A stretch of DNA of 64,000 bases from an uncultured Prevotellaceae bacterium (lineage in GTDB: Bacteria > Bacteroidota > Bacteroidia > Bacteroidales > Bacteroidaceae). Numbering within the stretch: position 1 is the stretch's first letter; each line of letters opens with the position of its first letter. The stretch lies in assembly GCA_900320435.1 (NCBI GenBank), contig ONSH01000001.1, positions 1 to 64,000 of the forward strand, in the 5' to 3' direction. Under the pieces are notes generated by a model. The model had not been told where the DNA came from, made no database searches, and was given only the letters and a program-made list of their open reading frames with translations. The position numbers and the translations under genes are program-made. Positions 53,375 through 62,052 of this stretch are shown piece after piece.

Positions 53375-54591
53375 TTGTCAGCATTTGCATCATACTGCTT
53401 CTCAGTGCATTCTTCTCCGGACTGGAGATTGCTTTCGTGTCCAGCAACAAGATGCTGTTGGAAATGGAGCGTGAACACCGCAGTCTCACCACACGCATCC
53501 TCGACCGCTTCTACCGTCGCCAAAGTGACTTCATCACCACCCTGTTGGTCGGCAATAACATCGCTTTGGTTATCTACGGCATCCTCATGGCGCACCTCAT
53601 TCAGAGCAATCCATTGGTCAACACCCTGATTGCCACTGTCATCGTGCTCTTTGTCGGCGAATTCCTGCCCAAGACACTTTTTCGCATCAACCCCAACCGC
53701 GCCATGCACTTCTGCGCCGTCCCCGCACTGTTCTTCTACTTCCTCCTGTGGCCAGTGAGCCGCATCACCAGCCTGCTGGCCAAACTGTTGTTGCGCTGCT
53801 TCGGTCTGAAGATGAAAAGCGTGCAGAAGCAAAACTTCACCAAAACCGACTTGGACCACCTCATTCAGAGCAACATTGACGCACAGGGCGATGAAGAAGA
53901 CGTGGAGGACGAAGTCATCATGTTTCAAAATGCACTGGACTTCGGCGAAGTGCGCGTACGCGACTGTGTCGTACCCCGCACTGAGATTGTCGCCGCCCCT
54001 CTGACAGCGAGCTTTTCTCAGGTGCTCAACCTCTTCATCGACAACGGCATTTCCAAGCTTATTATATATAAGGAAGACATCGACGACATCGTGGGCTACC
54101 TCCACTCCTCAGAGATGTTCCGTCTCAAGAGCACCGACGACTGGACGAAACATATCCGTCATCTGCCCATCATCCCCGAAACCATGCCGGCGCAGAAACT
54201 GCTCACCACCTTCATCACGCAGAAGAAAACTTTGGCCGTTGTGGTGGACGAGTTCGGCGGCACTGCCGGCATCGTATCTCTCGAGGATCTTGTGGAAGAA
54301 ATCTTCGGTGACATTCAGGACGAGCACGACACAGAGCACTATGTAGCCAAAGATCTCGGCGGCGGCGAATATCTGCTTTCTGGCCGCTTGGAGATTGAGA
54401 AGGCCAACGAGCTCTTTTCCCTCAACCTTCCCGAAAGCGACGAATACCAAACCGTCGGCGGCTTCATCCTGGCCGTGTACCAAAGTTTTCCGAAACTCAA
54501 CGAAATCATCACCTACAAGCATTTTGAGTTCAAGATTGTGGAGACCACAAACACTCAAATCAAACTCGTTCGCCTCAAAATCACGGAATAA
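53371..54591 (+). CDS. CNNM/CorC-type hemolysin family membrane protein
   Basis: A 406-residue protein with a DUF21 transmembrane domain (about 1-130, with VGEFLPKTLF), two CBS domains (about 190-310, VVPRTEIVAAPL and VVVDEFGGTAGIVSLEDLVEEIFG) and a CorC/HlyC C-terminal domain (about 325-406). Proteins of this family are proposed magnesium or cobalt exporters; the hemolysin label is historical. It is translationally coupled to lptC (ATGA) and 114 nt ahead of ppiD, which has its own promoter. Confidence 0.88.
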   Translation: MIVSICIILLLSAFFSGLEIAFVSSNKMLLEMEREHRSLTTRILDRFYRRQSDFITTLLVGNNIALVIYGILMAHLIQSNPLVNTLIATVIVLFVGEFLPKTLFRINPNRAMHFCAVPALFFYFLLWPVSRITSLLAKLLLRCFGLKMKSVQKQNFTKTDLDHLIQSNIDAQGDEEDVEDEVIMFQNALDFGEVRVRDCVVPRTEIVAAPLTASFSQVLNLFIDNGISKLIIYKEDIDDIVGYLHSSEMFRLKSTDDWTKHIRHLPIIPETMPAQKLLTTFITQKKTLAVVVDEFGGTAGIVSLEDLVEEIFGDIQDEHDTEHYVAKDLGGGEYLLSGRLEIEKANELFSLNLPESDEYQTVGGFILAVYQSFPKLNEIITYKHFEFKIVETTNTQIKLVRLKITE

Positions 54592-54637
54592 ACGAAAAAA
54601 CTCTGCAGCACAGAGCCTCCAAGTCGTTTATTTTTTC

Positions 54638-54645
54638 TATCTTTG
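54638..54645 (+). promoter_or_regulatory. -7 box of ppiD
   Basis: TATCTTTG on the plus strand, 60 nt before the ppiD ATG, and after a small CTCTG/CAGAG hairpin. Confidence 0.6.
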
Positions 54646-54705
54646 CGTTCGGATTTTTGCATTATGCAATAAATATATTAGGTAAAAAACATAAAAACAT
54701 AAATT

Positions 54706-56859
54706 ATGGCCGCATTAAATTCAGTCAGGAAGCACGGCAAGTTCCTCGTCATCATCGTGGCGCTCGCCTTGTTTGCCTTCATTGCAGAGGAGTTTGTCCG
54801 TTCACTCGGATACACTCAAAACGAACGCCACCAGCGCGTGGGACAAATCTACGGAGAGAATATCAGCATTCAGGACTTCAACAAATTGGTGGACGAATAC
54901 ACCGAGGTCATCAAGTTCTCGCAGAATGTCAGCAACCTCACCGACGAGCAGGCTACGGCCGTGCGTGATCAGGTTTGGCAGGCCTACGTGCAGCAGCAGT
55001 TGATCGCCCACGAGTGCGAAGCCCTTGGCCTTTGCGTCACCGACGCCGAGCTCGAGCGCTCCATCCAGGCCGGAGAGAGCCCTCTTCTGGCCGGCACGCC
55101 CTTCCGTGCGGAAGACGGCAAGTTTGACTACGCCGCGCTGCAGCGCTTCAGAGAGCAGTATGCACAGATGTCCTCCGACGCGGAGATTCCCGCCGAGACC
55201 AAGGAATACTACCAGAGTTTCATGAACTATTGGAAGTTCATCGAGAAGCAGATTCGTCAGGAGTTGCTGGCTTCAAAGTATCAGGGCCTGATTGCCAGCG
55301 CCCTGCTCTCCAACCCCGTGGCAGCCAAGCAGAGCTTCGAGGGTCGTGTCAACGAGAGCGACGTGCTTCTGTGCGCCGTGCCCTACACCAGCATCAAAGA
55401 CGCCGATGTGGAAGTCAGCGACAAGGAACTCAAAGCCAAGTATGAGGAGATGAAGGAGATGTTCCGCAACGATCAAGAGATGCGCGACATCAAATATATA
55501 GATGTAGAGGTGAAGGCCAGCAAGGCCGACGAGGCTCAGCTCAACCAGGAGATGGCCGCCTACGCCGCAGCTCTTCAGGAAGGTGCCGAGCCCGCTAAAG
55601 TGGTTCGCGAGGCCGGCTCTCTCGTGCCCTACAGCGTGATGCCCGTTACCACAAAGGCTCTGCCCCGCGACATTGCTCAGCAGATGGACAGCATGTCAAT
55701 CGGCGAGCAGAAGGGCCCCTACTACTACGCCGGTGACAACACGATGAACATCGTCCGCATCATCTCCCACACCACTATGCCCGACAGCGTACAGTTCCGT
55801 CAACTTGCCGTGCCCGGCGTATCCGTGGCTGACGCCCAGCAGCGTGCCGACAGCATTATGAACGTGCTGCGTTCCGGTGTGGCTCTTGACAGCGTGGCCA
55901 AGAACCTTGGACAGAATGCGGCTCCCGTATGGCTCACTAGCGCCCAATACGACGGGCAGAACATGGACGAAACCAACCGACTCTTCATCCAAAAGCTTAC
56001 ATCCATGCCTGCCGGCACCACCGAGACCTTCGAGATTCCCAATCAAGGTGTGGCTATCCTCAACGTGATGGACCGCCGCAACACCGTGGATAAGTATAAT
56101 GTAGCCGTTGTGAAGGTACCCATGGACTTCTCCAAGGAGACCTACGGCGCTGCCTACAACCAGTTCTCCAGTTTCATTGCCGGCAAGAACGCCGCCGATC
56201 TCGAATCGCAGGCTCAGGCTGCCGGCTATGCCGTACAGACACGTCAGGGTGTTTCTTCTGCAGAGCACACCGTGGCCAACGTATCTTCCACCCGCGAGGC
56301 TCTGCGCTGGATCTTCAACGACGATACGAAAGTGGGTGACGTCTCTCCCCTCTACGAGTGCGGCAACAACGACCATCTTCTGGTCATCATCCTCGAAGGC
56401 ATCCACAAGAAGGGCTATCTGCCTTGGGATGACGAGGACGTAAAGAACTTCCTGACCCAGCAAGTGCTGCAGGACAAGAAGGCAGCAATGCTTCAGGAGA
56501 AGATGCAGGGCATCACCGTCCTCAAGGACGCACAGGCTATCCCTGGCGCTGCTACCGACACACTGCGTCGCGTCAGCTTCTCCGGCCTCACTTATGTGCC
56601 CCTCGTCGGCACGCTGGAGCCCGCCGTCGCCGGCGCTGTATCCGGCATGAAACAGGGCGAAGTGAAGAGCGGCATCCGCGGCAACGGCGGTGTCTATGCG
56701 CTTCAGGTACTGAGCCAAAGTAAGCAGCAGGACGCCAAGTACGACCAGAAGGCCGAGGAACAGCAGAACGTGCAGATGAACGCCCGTGCACTGCAGTCAC
56801 TCACTCGCGACCTCTTCCTTAAGGCTGATGTCCAGGACAACCGTTACCTTTTCTACTAA
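54706..56859 (+). CDS. ppiD: Periplasmic folding factor PpiD/SurA-type peptidyl-prolyl isomerase
   Basis: A 717-residue protein anchored by one N-terminal transmembrane helix (about 13-31, LVIIVALALFAFIAEEFV), with a SurA_N chaperone domain (about 40-240) and parvulin-type domain regions (about 345-460) with VRIISHTTMPDSVQFRQLAV, though the rotamase motifs are weak. PpiD helps outer-membrane and secreted proteins fold as they leave SecYEG. The gene order OMP-lptC-CNNM-ppiD recurs in Bacteroidales. The coding end overlaps the MFS gene by about 32 nt. Confidence 0.88.
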   Translation: MAALNSVRKHGKFLVIIVALALFAFIAEEFVRSLGYTQNERHQRVGQIYGENISIQDFNKLVDEYTEVIKFSQNVSNLTDEQATAVRDQVWQAYVQQQLIAHECEALGLCVTDAELERSIQAGESPLLAGTPFRAEDGKFDYAALQRFREQYAQMSSDAEIPAETKEYYQSFMNYWKFIEKQIRQELLASKYQGLIASALLSNPVAAKQSFEGRVNESDVLLCAVPYTSIKDADVEVSDKELKAKYEEMKEMFRNDQEMRDIKYIDVEVKASKADEAQLNQEMAAYAAALQEGAEPAKVVREAGSLVPYSVMPVTTKALPRDIAQQMDSMSIGEQKGPYYYAGDNTMNIVRIISHTTMPDSVQFRQLAVPGVSVADAQQRADSIMNVLRSGVALDSVAKNLGQNAAPVWLTSAQYDGQNMDETNRLFIQKLTSMPAGTTETFEIPNQGVAILNVMDRRNTVDKYNVAVVKVPMDFSKETYGAAYNQFSSFIAGKNAADLESQAQAAGYAVQTRQGVSSAEHTVANVSSTREALRWIFNDDTKVGDVSPLYECGNNDHLLVIILEGIHKKGYLPWDDEDVKNFLTQQVLQDKKAAMLQEKMQGITVLKDAQAIPGAATDTLRRVSFSGLTYVPLVGTLEPAVAGAVSGMKQGEVKSGIRGNGGVYALQVLSQSKQQDAKYDQKAEEQQNVQMNARALQSLTRDLFLKADVQDNRYLFY

Positions 56860-58027
56860 GGCGCGACTCTGGAACGCAAACTATTGTAGAGCATGGAGTG
56901 CAAACTTCATGCTCTACTTCTCTTTTATGGTGTTGACGCCGCTACTTCCGCTCTATTTGAGCGAGACTTTCGGCGCCGACAAAGACACCATTGGCCTGGT
57001 GCTCTCGGGCTACGCCGTCACGGCACTGCTCATCCGACCCTTCTCCGGATACTTTGTGGACTCCTTCCCGCGCAAGACGGTCCTGTTGCTTTTCTACGGA
57101 CTTTTCGCACTGCTTTTCGGCGGCTATCTGGTCGCAGGCAGCCTGCTACTCTTCGGTGTGGTACGCACACTCCACGGAGCGCCTATGGGCGCCGCCACCG
57201 TAGCCAACAGCACGGTAGCCATCGATGTGCTCCCCTCATCCCGCCGTGCCGAAGGCATCGGCTACTACGGTCTGTCCAACAATCTGGCAACAGCCATTGC
57301 ACCCACTGTGGGCATCTTCCTATGGCACTGGACGGGCAGCTACAACGCCATTTTCATCACGGCACTCGTCTCCGGCATCGCCGGCTGGATCATCAACGCC
57401 ACCCTCAGGGTACGCATGCGTCCATCCGAGAAACGCCCCGCTCTGTCACTCGATCGCATGTTTCTCGTCGAAGGCTGGCCGGAAGGCATTTCTATGGCTT
57501 GCTTTTCTTACAGCTACGGCGTGGTATCCACCTACGTAGCCATCTATGCCAAGGAGGCTTTGGGCATGGAGGCCGGTACGGGGCTGTTCTTCACCATCCT
57601 CTGCATCGGCTTGATGCTGAGCCGCTTGGTCGGAGCGCGCACGCTGCGTCGCGGACGCGTCGTGGAGAATGCCGCCCACGGCGTGCTCATCTCTCTCGTC
57701 GGTTATCTGCTTTTTGCTGCAGTGCATGAAGCATGGGCTATGTATGTCTCCGCCCTCATCGTGGGACTGGGCAACGGACACATGTTTCCCGCCTTCCAGA
57801 CGATGTTCATCAATTTGGCCTCCAAGTCTCAACGCGGCACGGCCAACGGCACTCTGCTCACCTCCTGGGACGTCGGCATGGGTCTGGGCATCACCTTGGG
57901 CGGCTTGTTGGCCGAACGAGTAGGCTACGAAGGCGCCTTCTGGAGCGCCTGGGTGCTCAACCTGGCGGGGGTCATCTTCTTTTTCGCTTTCATCCGCAGC
58001 CACTATCTCCGTCACAGGAAAGCCTGA
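56828..58027 (+). CDS. MFS transporter
   Basis: A 399-residue twelve-helix major facilitator transporter: LWNANYCRAWSANFMLYFSF opens the first helix, the loop 2-3 motif is SGYFVDSFPRK, and repeated helices follow to the C-terminus RSHYLRHRKA. The frame is open back to 56786; I used the ATG at 56828 because a start after ppiD's stop would remove part of helix 1. It overlaps ppiD by 32 nt and is probably coupled to it. Substrate not identifiable. Confidence 0.82.
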   Translation: MSRTTVTFSTKARLWNANYCRAWSANFMLYFSFMVLTPLLPLYLSETFGADKDTIGLVLSGYAVTALLIRPFSGYFVDSFPRKTVLLLFYGLFALLFGGYLVAGSLLLFGVVRTLHGAPMGAATVANSTVAIDVLPSSRRAEGIGYYGLSNNLATAIAPTVGIFLWHWTGSYNAIFITALVSGIAGWIINATLRVRMRPSEKRPALSLDRMFLVEGWPEGISMACFSYSYGVVSTYVAIYAKEALGMEAGTGLFFTILCIGLMLSRLVGARTLRRGRVVENAAHGVLISLVGYLLFAAVHEAWAMYVSALIVGLGNGHMFPAFQTMFINLASKSQRGTANGTLLTSWDVGMGLGITLGGLLAERVGYEGAFWSAWVLNLAGVIFFFAFIRSHYLRHRKA

Positions 58028-58043
58028 TTTTTGAACAAAAAAA

Positions 58044-58077
58044 GTCCGCAAACCCTCAAAAAAAAGAGTTTGCGGAC
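58044..58077 (-). terminator. Terminator of the GGGtGRT operon
   Basis: Perfect 10-bp stem (58044-58053 with 58068-58077). On the minus strand it is followed by a T-run, so it ends the leftward GGGtGRT transcript. Confidence 0.82.
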
Positions 58078-58109
58078 CTTGGATTATCCGTATCCTGAAG
58101 AAGCAGAAT

Positions 58110-59129
58110 TTACTTCTTGTTCAGATAAAGGTCAGCCTGTACGGCGCAAGCCACGGAGCAACCTACCATGGGGTTGTTGCCGATACCCAGGAAGCCCATC
58201 ATCTCAACGTGAGCGGGCACGGAGCTGGAACCTGCGAACTGAGCGTCGGAGTGCATGCGACCCAGGGTGTCGGTCATGCCGTAAGAAGCGGGACCGGCAG
58301 CCATATTGTCGGGATGCAGCGTACGACCCGTACCGCCACCGCTGGCTACACTGAAGTAAGCCTTGCCGGCGCGGATGCGCTCCTTCTTATAGGTGCCTGC
58401 AACGGGGTGCTGGAAACGAGTGGGGTTGGTGGAGTTGCCGGTGATGCTGACGTCCACATCCTCCTTCCACAGGATGGCTACACCCTCGCGCACGTCATCG
58501 GCGCCGTAACAGTTCACGGCAGCACGGGGACCCTTACTGTAGGGGATGGTCTTAACGACCTTCAACTCACCCGTAAAGTAGTCGAACTGAGTCTGCACAT
58601 AGGTAAAACCGTTGATACGACTGATGATCATGGCTGCGTCCTTACCCAGACCGTTGAGGATACAACGCAGGGGCTTGTCAGCTGGCCGCGACTTATTGGC
58701 CATTTGGGCAATCTTAATGGCGCCTTCGGCTGCAGCAAAGCTCTCATGACCGGCGAGGAAAGCAAAGCACTTCGTCTCGGGAGAGAGCAGACGGGCGGCG
58801 AGCTCGCCGTGACCTATACCCACCTTGCGGTCGTCGGCAACGGAGCCGGGGATGCAGAAACTCTGCAGACCCTCACCAATGTAATTGGCAGCCTCGACGG
58901 CGTCCTTGGCCTTCTCCTTCAGAGCAATGGCCGTGCCTACAACGTAAGCCCACTTGGCATTCTCAAAACAAATCATCTGGGTCTCCTCACAGGTCTTGTA
59001 AGGATCCAAACCAGCCTTGTCACATATCTCGTTGGCCTCTTCGATGGAGGCAATGCCGTGCTTGTTCAAGCAAGCAAGAATCTGCTTGATGCGACGGTCC
59101 TGACTTTCGAATTTAACTTCTCTCATCAT
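58110..59129 (-). CDS. GGGtGRT family protein, function unknown
   Basis: A 339-residue protein of the family named for its motif, here VASGGGTGRTLHPDN (near 264-278). Other visible stretches are FCIPGSVADDRKVGIGHGEL, AGHESFAAAEGAI and MMGFLGIGNNPMVGCSVACA, with glycine-rich turns and several cysteines suggesting a cofactor or metal site. It lies 21 nt downstream of an Fe-S scaffold-like gene on the same strand; the two are found together in Bacteroidales and in some anaerobic Firmicutes as I recall. A ribosome binding site AGGAGG lies 10 nt before the start. The biochemical role is not known. Confidence 0.85.
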   Translation of the reverse strand: MMREVKFESQDRRIKQILACLNKHGIASIEEANEICDKAGLDPYKTCEETQMICFENAKWAYVVGTAIALKEKAKDAVEAANYIGEGLQSFCIPGSVADDRKVGIGHGELAARLLSPETKCFAFLAGHESFAAAEGAIKIAQMANKSRPADKPLRCILNGLGKDAAMIISRINGFTYVQTQFDYFTGELKVVKTIPYSKGPRAAVNCYGADDVREGVAILWKEDVDVSITGNSTNPTRFQHPVAGTYKKERIRAGKAYFSVASGGGTGRTLHPDNMAAGPASYGMTDTLGRMHSDAQFAGSSSVPAHVEMMGFLGIGNNPMVGCSVACAVQADLYLNKK

Positions 59130-59150
59130 AGTTTTGTTCCTCCTGATCTT

Positions 59151-59852
59151 TTATTCCTTACGGGGGTCAATACACTTCACGGCACCGTCCTCGGGCTTCG
59201 TGCGGCCGTAGGTACCGGTGACGCTCTTCAGGGCCTCGTTGGCGTCCATGCCTTTCTTCACGGCATCCATGAACTTGCCCATGTGAACAAACTCGTAGCC
59301 GCACACCTGGTCGTTCTCGTCGAGATACATCTTGTTGATGTAACCCTCGGTGAGCTGCAGGTAACGGGTGCCCTTAGCCTTAGTGCCATAAAGCGTGCCG
59401 GTCTGGGAGATGAGACCCTTGCCCAGATCCTCCATGCCGGCGCCGATGGTCAGGCCGCCCTCGGAGAAGGCGCTCTGAGTACGTCCGTAAACGATCTGCA
59501 GGAAGAGCTCGCGCATGGCCGTGTTGATGGCATCGCAAACGAGGTCGGTGTTCAAGGCTTCGAGAATGGTCTTGCCGGGCAAAATCTCACTGGCCATAGC
59601 AGCAGAGTGCGTCATACCGGAACAACCGATTGTCTCCACAAGACACTCCTCGATGATGCCCTCCTTGACGTTGAGCGTCAACTTGCAGGCACCCTGTTGG
59701 GGTGCGCACCAACCCACACCGTGGGTAAGACCGGAGATGTCTTTGATTTCCTTTGCCTGAACCCACTTTCCCTCTTCGGGGATAGGAGCAGGGCCATGGT
59801 TGGGGCCTTTGGCCACACAACACATGTTTTGTACTTCTTGTGTGTAAACCAT
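59151..59852 (-). CDS. Iron-sulfur cluster assembly scaffold-like protein (NifU/IscU-N family)
   Basis: A 233-residue protein related to the NifU N-terminal scaffold domain. It has Cys11-Cys12, Cys49, Cys56, Cys70 and Cys77, with LVETIGCSGMTHSAAMASEI corresponding to the NifU_N GC motif. It is longer than ordinary IscU (about 130) and has an extra C-terminal half (about 150-233) with YGRTKPEDG. First gene of the GGGtGRT pair, with a -7 box and a leader of about 48 nt. It is probably specialised, because no other ISC or SUF gene adjoins it. Confidence 0.82.
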   Translation of the reverse strand: MVYTQEVQNMCCVAKGPNHGPAPIPEEGKWVQAKEIKDISGLTHGVGWCAPQQGACKLTLNVKEGIIEECLVETIGCSGMTHSAAMASEILPGKTILEALNTDLVCDAINTAMRELFLQIVYGRTQSAFSEGGLTIGAGMEDLGKGLISQTGTLYGTKAKGTRYLQLTEGYINKMYLDENDQVCGYEFVHMGKFMDAVKKGMDANEALKSVTGTYGRTKPEDGAVKCIDPRKE

Positions 59853-59904
59853 ATTTTCTTTGTTTGAGGTTATATGATGTAGATAAAATGCACTAATTTG
59901 AGTA

Positions 59905-59912
59905 CAAATATA
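59905..59912 (-). promoter_or_regulatory. -7 box of the scaffold-GGGtGRT operon
   Basis: TATATTTG on the minus strand, 53 nt before the ATG at 59852. Confidence 0.55.
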
Positions 59913-59954
59913 CTTAATAGTAGGTATTTAATGAAATTTTTCGCGATTTTTTTG

Positions 59955-59962
59955 TAACTTTG
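59955..59962 (+). promoter_or_regulatory. -7 box of smpB
   Basis: TAACTTTG on the plus strand, 20 nt before the GTG start of smpB. Confidence 0.6.
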
Positions 59963-59982
59963 CACGCAAAATTGACTGAGAA

Positions 59983-60450
59983 GTGCCAAAGAAAGCCAAT
60001 AAATCAAAGGTCATCAACATAAAAAATAAGCGTGCCGAGTTTGATTTCCTGCTTTTGGACGACTACACGGCAGGCATTGTGTTGACAGGGACCGAAATCA
60101 AAAGCATCCGCCAGGGAAAGGCTTCGCTGGTGGACACCTTCTGTTTCATCCACAACGGAGAAATGTGGGTCAAAAACATGTATGTGGCCCAATACAAAGA
60201 AGGCTCGTACAACAACCACATGGAGCGGCGCGAACGCAAACTGCTGCTCAACCGCCGCGAGATACATAAACTGGAGAACGCTGTAAAGAGCCCGGGATTC
60301 TCCATCATCCCCACCTTGCTTTGGATTGACGACAACGGTCGGGCCAAGCTCGACATCTCACTCTGCCGTGGCAAAAAAGAATACGACAAGCGCGCCAGCG
60401 AAAAAGAAAAAGAACTCAAGAACGAGGTACGCCTTGCGAAATATAAATGA
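59983..60450 (+). CDS. smpB: SsrA-binding protein SmpB
   Basis: A 155-residue protein that binds tmRNA and rescues stalled ribosomes. Signatures are [40 protein letters not shown] and the basic tail [19 protein letters not shown]. The start is a GTG at 59983, with normal homology from there. It overlaps the DMP19-family gene by 4 nt. The tmRNA gene itself is not in this window. Confidence 0.96.
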   Translation: MPKKANKSKVINIKNKRAEFDFLLLDDYTAGIVLTGTEIKSIRQGKASLVDTFCFIHNGEMWVKNMYVAQYKEGSYNNHMERRERKLLLNRREIHKLENAVKSPGFSIIPTLLWIDDNGRAKLDISLCRGKKEYDKRASEKEKELKNEVRLAKYK

Positions 60451-60899
60451 ACGCGCGCACGCATATGGACGACCAACTGCAAGAGATCCGAGAACATATT
60501 CTCGCCCGCGTGGGAGGAGCACTCACTGCCGGAAGCATGCTGCAGCTCACAGCCGACGAGGTGACGTTGCTGGCCTACTGCACGTTGCGTGAGGAAGTGA
60601 TGGACGGCGGACTTGTACAGCTCATCTACAACGGCTACGGTCCCTTCATCTTCCTCAACCCCTTTGCCAAGGCCATGCGCCTGTGGGGACTGAAAGATTT
60701 CTCCAAACTGCTCTACGAGGGACGCAAATTCTATGAGGAGCATGGTGCGGAGATACAGCAGGAAATGAGCGACGAGGATTTTATGGCCCTCTTCGAACAG
60801 TTTCCCGAGGCCGATGACTTCGACGACACGTTCATTGAAAACGAGGAAGATATCACCCGACAGGTGCTTGACCACGCACTGAGCATCGGGCTTAAGTAA
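60447..60899 (+). CDS. DMP19/DUF4375-family protein
   Basis: A 150-residue acidic, helical cytoplasmic protein with [32 protein letters not shown] and [16 protein letters not shown], which fit the DMP19/DUF4375 family of unknown role. Its ATG overlaps the smpB stop (ATGA), so translation is coupled and it is likely cotranscribed with smpB. A 19-bp perfect hairpin ends the operon. An alternative start at 60465 is less likely because of the coupling. Confidence 0.75.
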   Translation: MNARTHMDDQLQEIREHILARVGGALTAGSMLQLTADEVTLLAYCTLREEVMDGGLVQLIYNGYGPFIFLNPFAKAMRLWGLKDFSKLLYEGRKFYEEHGAEIQQEMSDEDFMALFEQFPEADDFDDTFIENEEDITRQVLDHALSIGLK

Positions 60900-60906
60900 A
60901 GCAATA

Positions 60907-60957
60907 ACAAAAGAAAATCGCCGGGATGCAGATTGCAACCCGGCGATTTTCTTTTGT
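60907..60957. terminator. Bidirectional terminator, 19-bp perfect stem
   Basis: Positions 60907-60925 pair without mismatch with 60939-60957 around a 13-nt loop; both flanks are A/T-rich, so it can end the smpB operon and the leftward OmpA operon. Confidence 0.9.
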
Positions 60958-60971
60958 TCGTTTTAAACTTC

Positions 60972-62009
60972 TTACTTGCGGAAGTCCTTAACCACCATAA
61001 TGCGAGTGGTGTCCTTGTCAGCATTAGGCTGCTTGCCGTCATCGGTCTTAGCCATCTTGCTGCTGTCGTGAACAATGATCTGGTCGTCACTCACACCATA
61101 CTCCTTCAGCACGTTGACAACGTTGTCGCTATCACCATACTTAACAATGTAGGCCACACGATCCTTGTTGTTCTTCAGGTAGTTGGCCAAAGTCTTGAGA
61201 CGATCGGTCTCACTGCTGCTCAGCTCGCTGCCCTCGGGAGTAGCATAGTTGAAACTAACCTGATCCTCGGTGATGCGATTCTCCTTGCGGAAGAGCGTGT
61301 CGTGCTTGAGGGTCAACTCATCGTTGTAAGTTGTGTTAACCTTCTTCGTGTTCTTAGAAATGTTGAAGTGGAAACCAATACCGGCGTTCATGCGCCAGTC
61401 GAGCCTGGTTCCGGTTTTGATTGCGTTGAACTTGTCGTTGAACGCTGTAGCATTCACATACATGCTCAGGCCCACCCACTTGGAGAAACTCCAAATGTAC
61501 TGCAAACCTACACGGCCGCCGTAGCAAACCTCATCGGGGTAAGCGCCCTGACCCTCATAGGCATAAATCTGATCAGGGAAACTGCGGGTGATGCCCAGCA
61601 CGAAACCTGCATAAGCATACAGGTTGTGACGACGGTTGGGTTTGTAGCCGCAGAAACCGTTGGTCAAGTTGTAAGACACGTTCAGACTGGGCTCCCAACT
61701 GGTGAACTTCTTGGCGTCAAACACACCGTTCTCGTCGGGCATGTAAATGCGGTTCTGATTCCAACCGGCCTCAGCAAACAGACCCCAGTAATCACTGAAG
61801 TTGTAACCAATCTGGATGTTGGCACCGGGAGTCAGCATCTTGCCGAAAGACACCTCACGGAAATTCTCGTTGATGCTTACGCCCAAGTTGCCGTGAGCGT
61901 TGATAAACCAACGATAGCCGTTGTCGTATTCAAAATTCAGTTTCTCCTCTGCATTGGCGCTCATTGCACCGAGAATCATCACGAGGACTGCAAATATACT
62001 CTTTTTCAT
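60972..62009 (-). CDS. OmpA-like outer-membrane protein with weak OmpA C-terminal domain
   Basis: A 345-residue protein: signal peptide about 1-20, an eight-strand-type beta-barrel region (about 25-215, GYNFSDYWGLFAEAGWNQN and YSFSKWVGLSMYVNATAF-like strands), then a C-terminal domain (about 225-345) with TYNDELTLKHDTLF and LKTLANYLKNNKDRVAYIV, resembling the OmpA peptidoglycan-binding domain but with less of the usual Asp/Arg signature. Paralogue of the upstream gene, separated by 43 nt and likely cotranscribed. It probably anchors the outer membrane or is a porin-like barrel. Confidence 0.8.
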   Translation of the reverse strand: MKKSIFAVLVMILGAMSANAEEKLNFEYDNGYRWFINAHGNLGVSINENFREVSFGKMLTPGANIQIGYNFSDYWGLFAEAGWNQNRIYMPDENGVFDAKKFTSWEPSLNVSYNLTNGFCGYKPNRRHNLYAYAGFVLGITRSFPDQIYAYEGQGAYPDEVCYGGRVGLQYIWSFSKWVGLSMYVNATAFNDKFNAIKTGTRLDWRMNAGIGFHFNISKNTKKVNTTYNDELTLKHDTLFRKENRITEDQVSFNYATPEGSELSSSETDRLKTLANYLKNNKDRVAYIVKYGDSDNVVNVLKEYGVSDDQIIVHDSSKMAKTDDGKQPNADKDTTRIMVVKDFRK

Positions 62010-62052
62010 AGTCTTCTATAATCTTATTTAGTTCAGACTTGTTCTCTCTCTC

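Noticed and set aside
58209..59867. A 552-codon plus-strand frame opposite the GGGtGRT pair
   Set aside because: It crosses two conserved genes and their intergenic region; its composition is a shadow of the real frames.
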